Assembly (NCBI GenBank): GCA_004335835.1
Contig: RWJK01001568.1
Location: forward strand, 1-64,000
DNA: 64,000 bases
Origin: Scenedesmus sp. ARA3
Taxonomy: Eukaryota > Chlorophyta > Chlorophyceae > Sphaeropleales > Scenedesmaceae
Direction of reading: 5' to 3'
The notes below the pieces were generated by a model. The model saw only the letters and a program-made list of their open reading frames with translations, ran no database searches and was not told the DNA's origin. The translations under genes and the position numbers were made by a program. Shown here in pieces: positions 55,036 to 64,000 of this stretch. Each line of letters opens with the position of its first letter. The first letter of the stretch is position 1.

Positions 55036-56519
55036 CCTCGGCACTGCCATCTCAAGCACATACAAATTGTCAGGCTTGGTGACCTGCGTGCCAGTGTACC
55101 TCACATCGCCTGTGGCCCCTTTGTACTGCCCCGTGCCCCCAAGAATGGCCAAGTCCAGATCAGCCACTTTTTCAGCAAAGTTGGCGCCGTCCAGCGCAAC
55201 TTGCGTGAAGATTGCGTCATCGCCGTTCGGGCCGAGCTCGATGCCGGTGGTCGCGAGGTATTGCTGCACAGCAGAGGTATCCAGGGGTATGATGCAAGCC
55301 AGCAGCAGTAGAAGCAGTTGTTGAGTGGGTAATAGGAAGGCAACTCATGTCAGCACGAGCATGCGCAGCCCAGCAGCTGATGCAGGGCATGCAGCCTCCT
55401 TATCCTGCATGCCTTCTTGTCAAGCTGTTAGTACGAGTTGACAAACGCATGTTAAGCTTCTGGCACAGACACATCTCAAAAGCACGGCGGCTGGGCGCAT
55501 TAGCGCCACACGACAGTGCACTGTGTGCATGCAGATTGGGCCAGCAGCTGCAGGCTAGCAGAGCACGCAGCAGGCTGCAGCTGGCCACAGCTGTTATGGG
55601 TGACGTACTAGCGTCGTGTCACGCAGACAGCAACAACAGCAACTGGCTACAGACATATGTTGCTAGCTGCAGCTAGCCTTCCTTGCTGGTTGAGCTTACA
55701 AGTGACAAGTCCTACGCATCAGAAGCAGGGAATCCTGCTTGAGCCTATGCTCTGCTGTGCGTAAAGTAGTCCTGGGTGGCTCACCAGCGTCAAGTCAGCC
55801 CTCAGCACTGTGCTGACGCCAGCCGACTGGAATGTGCCGACCTGCAGTGTCGCAGCAGCACAGAAATGGACGCCTCAGCTGACAGCGGCAGCAGCTGCCT
55901 TCACAGCCGGCCACCGCAGTGGTGGCCGACATCTACACAAAGCACATCTTCTTGTGCTGCAGTCGATCACTTATCACCACTCATCATCAGGCTATCACAC
56001 ACGCGTAAGCAGCAGCGTGCTTTGCGTCAGAACTGGCTGCGCGCGACAGCTGCCAGCAGCCGCGGCGTTGCATTTCCCACCTTGATGCCGGTGCTGTTGT
56101 CAAACACGTCTCCCACAAAGACAGTGCTGACTAGGCTCGCCTTTCCCGGGCTGGGTGCAAAGCTGTCAGTGAAGGTGTCATACATGTTGACGCTGATGCG
56201 GTAGTACCAGTAGCTGCTGTCCAACGTCACCTGCAGGAAAAATGCCAGATAAGGGTTTGCAGGAAACATTGTGGTGCCAGTGGGAAGGCAGCGGGGACGT
56301 CTTCAGCCTGCAAGCTGTTGACGAGGCTGCAAGGCGCCACAGATTGCTGCAGGTAAGTCAGCAGCATGCACCTTCACGGCTTGCCTGCCGCAGCCATGGG
56401 GGTGCGCCGCACTAGTGGATGGGCGTTGGTATGGCAGCTGGCACCAGATGGTGCTTATCAGCTACAGCACAGCCAGCCCCACCAGCACAGCGGCAGAGAA
56501 ACTGCACTTCGAATAATAT

Positions 56520-56566
<47 letters not shown>

Positions 56567-56840
56567 TGCTGCTGCTGCTGTCGCAGCTGGCACTGCACCC
56601 TGAGTACAGCCAATGCTGACGCCGGAACTGGTAAAAACAACTAAGCTCCCATCTGTTTATAGCACTCACAGGCTGATACATCTTTGTGTCCTTGTTGTAC
56701 AAGCTGAGTGACCCCAGTGGAGGGTCGCGTGGCTTGCGGTGGTTCGTATCCTGTGCGGACACCGTTGGTGTTGCAACCATCACAAGTATCATACACACAA
56801 GCAGCAGACAGCTGCGTGGCATCGTGCTCGTGAAGTTCAT
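55021..56840 (-). CDS. Secreted AOC/dirigent-like beta-barrel protein, copy 2, 206 aa
   Basis: Exons are 56670-56840, 56081-56230, 55785-55841 and 55021-55263 (TGA), phase 0 throughout. The three downstream exons have exactly the lengths of copy 1 (150, 57, 243 nt). Signal peptide SCLLLVCMILVMVATPTVSA is followed by QDTNHRKPRDPPLGSLS. Barrel strands include SSYWYYRISVNMYDTFTDSF, GDVFDNSTGIK, STVLRADLTL and DLAILGGTGQYKGATGDV, ending MAVPRFKRF as in copy 1 (MAVPKFKRF). This is a clear tandem paralogue. An alternative start at 56822 aligns better with copy 1. Intron 1 holds (CAG)16 followed directly by a short CTG run. Confidence 0.8.
56521..56580. repeat. (CAG)16-(CTG)4 hairpin-prone repeat
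   Basis: Sixteen CAG units pass directly into CTG units, so the strand can fold back on itself. It lies in intron 1 of barrel gene copy 2. Confidence 0.92.
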
Positions 56841-59134
56841 GCCCGACCTCCGCGAGTGGTGGTGACGCCGACCGCAAGACTGTAACGCGTTGATGTTAAA
56901 TACAGCTGTTCTTTTTTACATGAACACCTTCTGCTCAAGCCGCATTGTATAGCCTAGCAGCGCGGCTTAAGGTTGTGAAGATCTTGGTTGGCCTGCACAG
57001 CAGAACAGTAGCTGTGCCTGACCTTCATGACAAGATAACCGCTATTGCAACAGTTCAGGGCCACACCAGGCTGTAGCACCTGTCACTGGATCAGACCGGG
57101 CCTGGCAGCTGCAGCACTCCGGGTTGAGTCAACTTGGGCTGCCGCAGTGCGGCACCTGCTGCTGGCTCTGCTTTCCTGAGGCAGCTGCATTGCCATTGAA
57201 ACTTGCAGCTCACATCCTTGCTGAAGCTGCTGCTGCAGGCCACAGCGCCCGCCTGTTCCAATTGTACCTGGCTTCCGCAGCCAGATAGGCTATCTGCCAG
57301 CAGCTGGATGCCTGGCAACCTAAGGCCCCAAGCTTGGCAGATTAAAGCAGAAACACATGCAGGACTGAACAACAAGCAGCAACGCTCACAGCACGGCAGC
57401 GTGAATGTCGCACAATCGCCACAATAGCGGCGGCTGCAGCTGCCAGTAGCAACAGCGGAGTGCGTCATGCTGCCAGGCTGCTGGCTGAGGTGCAGCAGCC
57501 AAGAAGCAGCAGTGGCGCATTGGTGTTGTTTGAGCTGTGCAAGAGGTCAGAGCCGCATAAAATGGCGCGTTTGCTGTATATAAACGTATTTAAACATCCA
57601 CCGAGTCCTCACGGACCGCAGTGGATGCGAAACTGTGCATTCAAGCATTGCTGTTCTTCGGGCAGGGAGGCTTCTGGACCAGCATTGCTTGCAGGTGAAC
57701 GGTTGTGCACTCACCATGCCTAAAACTGTCATATTACATTGCTGTCCTGCACAGTGGCTTACAGGGAGTGGCTGCAGGTGCAGAGCCTGGCGGCGCTGGC
57801 AGGACCAGCACGCATGGCAGGGCAGCGGCACAGGGACTGACCTGTAGGCGGAAGTGGCTGCAACTTGCAAGTGGTGCCAATGAACCTTGTAGCTGCACAG
57901 CAGTACTACTGCTGTTACAGTACTGCCGTGGCCCAGTCACTGTGCTGTCGGCCCTGTGGCATGTGCATGTAATTCAAGCGATGGCTTCACCCTACAGCCC
58001 TTGCAGTTGTGTTGCTATCATGACACACGGCAACATGTTTCCAGTTTTGGCACTAATACAGTGTTTCAGTGAGGCCTAGGTAAAGTACCTGAGCAAGTGA
58101 GAGCGGCCTGCAGTCCAGAGTTTCTCAAAACTTGGCAAGCGCGCACTGCAGCTGCAGGTTGCTGACCAGCCAGGGACTCAGAAAACAACGTTTTGCCTTG
58201 ATTTGTTACTCTGTGAACCGGGTTAACGCAGAACTGTCAGCAGAACCAATGCGGACTGTGCCTACAGGCAAAACCCGTCGGCACAGACAACAGGTGTGTG
58301 AGGTACCAAAGCGTACAGAGTAGTGAGTTCTATATCTTACATTCTATCTAGGCTGTAGTTTGTCGGCAGTAGGCCATGCCGCAAATGCACGCGAGGCAGC
58401 CAGCCTGAGCTTGCGACGTATTTCTGTATTACACGCGCTCTGAGCTTCTGTGCACTCAAAATTTGAACAAAATTCCTTAGGTGGCGTGCAAATGTGGTTG
58501 CTCTAGGCTTGTCAAGTTTACACTACCCTACGCAGCAGCAGCTGGATAAGAGTGTCGCCACCTGCTTCCGGCTCGGCCCTCCCAGCGCCTCGTAGTCGCT
58601 TGATGTCTGATAAATTATTGCTTCACCTGTTACCGAGGTAATTCAAGCACTCAATGTGGCCGATACATGCGTAAACTGCGAAGTCCTTGACAATGTGCCT
58701 AGGGAGCTTCGCAGCAGCAACGCAGCAGCAGAACACTGGAATACCAGTCAAGTGGCTTTTATTCTTGCAGGTTTTCTTATTTGTAGAGGACTTGCACCTG
58801 TTTGCCGGCCACGTGCTCTGGCGCGCCCAGCACAGTGCAGGCGCAATAGCTGGCCCCAGGTGCGTAGAGAGCAGAGCTTTCCCAGTTCAATATCATATGT
58901 TGTATGTACGGTGTACATGCAGAGCTTTCTAGCAGCTGCATTGACAGCATGCCCACACTGCTGCCAGGAGTTAGTGCACAGGGTCTGTGCTGCAGCTGCT
59001 GGCATGCTGTGCTCTGCCCGAGACGGACTGCACATGCTGACTTGAGGGAGATCTGGCTGTAGTACTGCGTTGACCCGGCAATAGCGCCCAAGACGGACTG
59101 CGTACAACAGACTGCTCATCCTTGACCAGGCGTC
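56841..59134. other. No supported gene
   Basis: This is the upstream flank of barrel copy 2 and the 5' flank of the helicase. Long antisense frames (such as minus 58748-59665) have no recognisable content. A short direct repeat around GAGACGGACTGC / AAGACGGACTGC sits just before the helicase start. Confidence 0.45.
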
Positions 59135-59149
59135 ATGTGTGTATGTGGC

Positions 59150-59426
59150 GCCCTGCACCATGGCGTTGTGCAGATGCGTGAGGTCATCCAGTTGAGCGGC
59201 ACTGCCGCAAGCATGCAGCCTGGAGAGCTGCCCGTCCTGCCAGACTTGCGCCCTGCACAGGAGGACGCGCTGGAAGCCATAGAAGCATTCATGGCAGGTC
59301 CAGAGCATCATGGCATCGTGCAGATGTTCTGCGGCACTGGCAAGAGCCGCGTCATGCTGGAGCTCGTTGAACGAGATTTTGCAAAGTCCTGCAGCACTGC
59401 CACAAGCAGCATGGTGCTGGATCTCG
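59150..59426 (+). repeat. P-loop echoes inside helicase exon 1
   Basis: Around the true Walker A segment (59302-59366) are two degenerate copies. One lies upstream (CACCATGGCGTTGTGCAGAT and TTGAGCGGCACTGCCGCAAG, 59159-59215). One lies 60 nt downstream (59387-59426), reading SCSTATSSMVLDL against FCGTGKSRVMLEL. The 60-nt spacing keeps frame. Confidence 0.75.
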
Positions 59427-62400
59427 CAACAACCACCCCGGGCAGCACCTGCGCAATTGTGGTGCCCAGCATTGCGCTGATCACACAATTTGCGCGCGAC
59501 TACGTGCTCAAGTATGGTGTCACCGAGCGCTGCGACGTGATGTGCATCTGCAGCGAGAATGAGCTGCCCAGGCATGACCCAAACCATGCAGACATTGCAT
59601 ACACCACCAGCAAGGAGCGCATCTGCCACTTCCTGCAGCAGCAGCAGGAGCGGCAGGTACGCCACGACCCCGCAGCGGCTTTTTGTCAGCCGCAGCCGCT
59701 GCCGCCGCCGCCGCAGCAGCAGCAGCGCCAGGCACCACGCAGCTGCTGCTGGTGACGTATCAGAGCTTCCCCACCTTCCGTGCAGCTGTTGTGCAGCAGC
59801 AGGCCCAGCTGGACCTTGTCATGTTTGATGAGGCACACCACATCACAGCAGCACAGGTGAGCAGCAGGCGACTTCCCGCCCTTCCAGCAGTTGACCCGCT
59901 CACATGGAGTTTCCTGCATGCCAGGCATCCCCATCAGTGTCATCCAAGCTCTTTTTGAGGCCTACCTGGGCACTTGCAAGACAGCCCTTCTAGCCTAGGG
60001 CCTTCTAAATGCAGTGATGATAGAGAAGTTGCATATTTTGACGCCACCAAAGCATGCAAGCAGTGCTTTCTGGCTAAGCGCTTTATGAACGCTTCAAACA
60101 AACAACTGCCATCAATGGTATACCAGCCATTTTCACCCTGGCCGGCACACTGTGTGATCATGCTTGCCACAGGTGTCCAAGCTGATGTTTGCTGCAGAGT
60201 TCAAGCAGCACGTGCGCAAGTGCCTCTACTTCACAGCCACCCCGCGCAATGCCAACGGCATCCGCATGCTGCCGCACAAAGATGGCACGCCAGGCGACTG
60301 CGGCCCCATCCTGTTCAGCTACTCGCTGTACCAGGCTGTGCAGGACGGTGCCTGCAAGGACTTCAAGGTGCTGGTCATGTTCACTGACAGGTGCGTCATG
60401 AGAATGGGCAGCGCGTCAATGCTGGAATCCAGCTGTAGCTCTTCTGATGGACTAATGTGGAGCCGTGCAGTTCTTGGATGACGTACTTGCCAGAGTATGC
60501 CTTTCTGCATGTTCTTGCAAGGTCAAAGCCGTGCGCAGCAGCAGCACAGTGCTGCAAACTACAGGTGTGTGTGTCTCCAGCTCTGTTGTGACTCTGATAT
60601 GATGCTTGTGCCTTGTTGCTTCTTGCCCTGCTGTGCTGCTGGCAGTGACGGGGGCGACATTGCAGGGGATGAGGCTCAGGCAGCAGCTGCAGGGGACCAG
60701 GCAGCCGCAAGCAGCTGGCGCCGCAGCAACAGCAGCCGCAGCAGCAGAGAGGTTCTAGCTGCCAGCTTTGCGGCAGCAGCCACAGTTGAGGTGGATGCTG
60801 CTTCGCCAGCCAGCAATGCGTCTGCTGCCACTGCTGCTGCTGCTGCTGGTGGTGGCAGCAGTGCTGGTGACAGGTTCAGATCAACAGCGCTGGCAGCAGG
60901 CAGGCCATCACTCAAGCGCAGCAGTGCTGCTCTAGCAGCAGCAGCAGCAGCAGCAGCAGCGCCAAGCAGCATGCAGCATGTCAAGCGGCGCAGGCAACCT
61001 CTGTCAGCATCTGCTGCCGCAAGTGCATCAGCACACAGCAACAACAGCAGCACTGACGCAGGTTCCGCCAGCGAGGATGGCAGCGCTGCCGACTCTGCAG
61101 CTGCTGCAGGGCCGTTGAGCCTCGCTGACGTCAGCCATTATGATGCTGCTACTGATGATGACATGCCAGATATGGATGCAGCCAGCGACGACGGCAGTGA
61201 CATGGACACAGCCTGCAGCGACGATGATTGGGGCAGCCTCTCAGCAGACATGGACGATGAGCAAGAGCAGGAAGAGGGCAATGCCGATGGCAGCGGCAAC
61301 AGCAACAACGCAGATGCAGTACCTGACTACGCTAAGCTGCGAGTGTTGGCGCGCAGCATTGCCCGCACTGGAGCAAACCGTGTGCTGTCCTTTCACAGCC
61401 GTCCAAGGTGGGAGATGGTTGTGTGCGGGCCTTTGCCACACCTGAGAACCAGCAGCTGCTGGCCCAGCTGCTGCAGGAGTTTGGCGCGGGCTACAAGAGA
61501 GTACGGCTGGAGGGGCTGACAGCTGAAGACAGCAGCCGGCAGCACCTGCTGCAAGAGTTTGATGCAACACCTGATGATGAGGTGTTTGTGCTGGCCTCGT
61601 GCCGCACGATTGGCGAGGGCGTGGACACCAAGAATGCCAACATGGTCTTCTTTGCTGACCCGAAAGGATCCTACGCTGCAACCATCCAGGTGAACTGGCT
61701 GCTGTGAGCCTTGCATGCAACCTCAGAATCTCTACAGCATAGACTATGTTGTATTTAAAGTGACATGGATGCACGCTCTACTCACAGCTGACAGTGCTGC
61801 GCTGCGTGAATTGATGTGGCTGTTGTTTGAATTGCATTTGCTAGTCGTCCGTGACACCTGCGGTAAAGCTGAGAGGGGTACCATGCATGTGTGGACTGGC
61901 CTTAAGATGCAATGCACAGTAGACCCTGCGTTTCCACTCAGGGCTGTTGATTCAGAGTAGCAAAGGCAGCTTTTCGGCTGACATATTCACTGACCTTCAT
62001 GCTGAATGTGTGTGTGCTGCTGCTGCTCTGCTGCCATCACTTCTTTCACTAATACTCAGGCGGTGGGCCGTGCCACCCGGCGCAACCCTCACGACGGCCC
62101 AGATGCCACCGGCACGGTGGTGCTGATGGTGCACATCAACATGGCCAAGTACAGGGCGTGCGCCACAGACGCGGAGCGGGACACACTGCTGCGTGATGAC
62201 CTCAGGGGCGCGGCAGGTGGCAGCTTTGAGGCAGTCACCAACTTCCTGCTGGCTCTGAAGGAGGAGGACGGCGAGTTCCTGCAGTATGGCAGCCGGGCTC
62301 TCAAGCACAGCAGGAACCGGCAGCCAGCAGAGCAACAGCAGCATCCGCAACCAGCAGAGCAGCCTGAGCAGCCGCAGACCGCTGAGGAGCCGGCAGCTGC

Positions 62401-62655
62401 GGATGAGCAGCTGCCAGACCCACCTGCACAGCAGCAGCGCAGCAGGCGCAGAACCAAACAGGCTGCAGCTGGCAGCCGCAGCTCACACAACACAGGCAGC
62501 AGCGCGCCGCGCAGCAGCATTACAGCAGGCCTGCTGCGCCGTTTTCAGTTTGACTTCTCTCTGGCCCCAGGCTTTGAGCAGATCTTCCGGCTTGCTGACG
62601 CACAGGCTGATGAAGCAGGGGCTGCGGAGGGCAGCGCCTTCCTGGAGGCGCTGCT

Positions 62656-62690
62656 GCTGGGCACGCCTAGGTGCTGGGCACGCCTAGGCC
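62656..62690 (+). repeat. 17-bp direct repeat at the helicase exon 6 donor
   Basis: GGGCACGCCTAGG occurs twice, separated by TGCT. The first copy is the chosen donor CCTAG|GTGCTG; the second reads CCTAGGCCAGG. It is a very short version of the exon-edge duplication seen in other genes. Confidence 0.7.
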
Positions 62691-64000
62691 AGGCCTGGCC
62701 TGCGCCATGTGAGGATCTGCTGTGCAATGAGCACGAGGCAGCCTAGTACTGGCTTGATTGTGTGACCCCAAAAAACCCTGGTTGCCCTGCAATATCCTGA
62801 CTTCAGCCAGAGCATAATGATCATTCTGCCCCCCTGGTGACACCATGCCGTGAGCCAGCCACTGGTGCATTGTTGCACTGCTGTCTGTTACCTTTGTGCC
62901 TGTGTGAAGTTGAGCAGCAGCTTACACGCTTCTCCATAGGTTGTAGGTGTTCATTTGCATGTTCGTGTATTGTGCCCGCATCTAGAGGTACCAGATCTGC
63001 AGCTGGGCTAGCCCAGCTGGGCATGACTATGTGTGTGCTGGCCATGCATGGTATGTGCTGTCTGCAACTGCCTGTAGGCAACCAGCAGCACTGCTGCTAG
63101 ACAGCCCGGCTAAACGAGTGCGCCGCGAACCTTTGCTGACAAGGTGCAGCAGCTGCAGCAGTATGTGAGTGACAACAGCGGTCAGTTTCCCAGCCACAAG
63201 GGTGCATCAGGCTCTAACGAGCGCCACCTGTACCAGTGGTGCAAAAAAATGTGCAGCAGGCGCAGGCACCAGAACCTGAGTGTGGATGAGCAGCATGCGC
63301 TGGAAGCAATCAAATAATGGAACTGGGGCAGGGAGGCATTCGGCAAGCGGCTCGATTTTGATAAACAGCTGCAGCTGCTGAAGCAGTTCCTGCTGCAAGA
63401 AGGTGGTCGGCTGCCACGCACTAGAGAGCGGTATGAGGAGCAGGACTTGGGCAGGTGGTGCAACTACTTGCGCCGGCAGCAGCGCGACGGGAAGCTAAAG
63501 CCTGCCTGGTTTGAGGAGCTGGGTCAGCTTACTGCCATTGGGTGGACTTGGCTAGAGGTGGGTGCCACCCTGTGCTCTGGCGGCTGCCATGTCAGTGCTG
63601 TGATGCTTCACATGCATCAATGCTGCCAGTGGCTGGCAGCACACACTGTGCATGCGGTCCGCACGCATTCAGCCTGGTGCGTGACAATGCTCACAAAGGG
63701 CACTGGCAGCGCTGCAGCAAGAATAGGCTCTGAAAGGTTGCAAGCTCAATGTGCGTTTGTATGAGTATGCAGGACTTCCTGATGCACTGCATGTTAGTGC
63801 CCACTGCTGCCACACCCGCACTGCGCCAGTGGCACATCGTGAAGCACTTGTGGTATTGGTCACTTCAGGTGCTGTGTCATCGGCATGTGCAAAGTTCTGT
63901 GCTGCGTGTTTGTGGCTGCAGGGCAAGCCCGGGCGGGTGCCCAAGAAGTGAGGCAGCTCGCAGCCAACGTGCTGCTACTACGGCAGCAGCCGCCAGGCAC

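Larger units (their letters stand above)
59135..63951 (+). pseudogene. DEAH-box SF2 helicase with helicase-associated (HA) domain, apparently damaged
   Basis: Exons are about 59135-59656, 59732-59856, 60173-60390, 60646-61404, 61405-61689, 62060-62670, 63119-63557 and 63922-63951. Motif I is FCGTGKS, motif Ia IVVPSIALITQF, motif II DEAH in MFDEAHH, motif III TAT in FTATP, and motif VI AVGRATRR. A ~200-residue Ala/Ser/Asp linker splits the two RecA folds. The HA module follows (QQLQQYVSDNSGQFPSHKG; LGRWCNYLRRQQRDGKLKP; IGWTWLE). Three lesions show: exon 1 ends in phase 0 but the next exon needs phase 1; a +1 shift is needed near 61404 between FHSR and VRAFATPENQQ; and TAA at 63315-63317 interrupts the HA module. 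Junctions 2-4 and 5-8 are in phase. Either a decaying gene or assembly indels; HA helicases are often multicopy in algae. Confidence 0.72.

Noticed and set aside
58748..59665. 305-codon minus-strand frame
   Set aside because: Antisense to helicase exon 1, whose motifs are unmistakable; the antisense translation has no domain.
63315..63317. TAA read as a sense codon (alternative genetic code)
   Set aside because: TAA, TAG and TGA all serve as true stops in other genes of the window (for example MaoC-like, SDR and eIF2B delta), so recoding is not supported.

Overview
This window is nuclear DNA from a eukaryote, most likely a chlorophyte green alga (inference). The genes are split into many short exons by GT-AG introns. 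(CAG)n/(CTG)n tracts are dense throughout, both in introns just before 3' splice sites and in coding sequence as Ala/Gln/Ser runs. The protein set also fits: prolyl 4-hydroxylase with a ShKT tail, eIF2B delta, cornichon, a MaoC-type hydratase, secreted AOC/dirigent-like barrels and a helicase with helicase-associated domains. A Scenedesmus-like alga would fit, but the species cannot be fixed from sequence alone. One 50-N assembly gap lies inside a CAG tract.

Layout: 3' end of a prolyl 4-hydroxylase gene (+, 63-1271); a small protein kinase (+, 2659-5491); a gene-poor stretch with the 3' end of an unrecognised membrane-protein gene (-, 9032-10182); a short unrecognised gene (-, 11953-12705) diverging from an SDR oxidoreductase (+, 13060-16186, with a second copy of its last exon to 16431); cornichon (-, 18605-19554); an unrecognised gene (-, 20413-22020) diverging from an intronless membrane protein (+, 22381-23985); eIF2B delta (+, 25841-32851); an RRM/KH-like protein (+, 34061-37262); a membrane-anchored dynamin-superfamily GTPase (+, 41579-46311); a MaoC-like double-hotdog protein (-, 47112-51020); two tandem AOC/dirigent-like secreted proteins (-, 51997-53925 and 55021-56840); and a damaged DEAH helicase (+, 59135-63951).

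Exon models were built by hand. I required each exon to fit the protein family and each intron phase to match. Phase closes exactly for the kinase, SDR, eIF2B delta, GTPase, MaoC and both barrel genes. The genes form no operon or pathway; they are an ordinary mix of housekeeping, secretory and metabolic genes.

The most unusual signal is not a gene. In at least six genes, exon edges (the last bases of an intron plus the first bases of an exon, or the reverse) are serially repeated 2-7 times inside the adjoining intron at a spacing of about 95-185 bp, often with an intact AG or GT. The outermost copy joins the real exon and the rest are decoys. This looks like recurrent tandem duplication across splice junctions and may be a characteristic way in which introns grow in this genome. 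A second unusual item is a 4-nt microexon that is required to keep frame in the GTPase gene.
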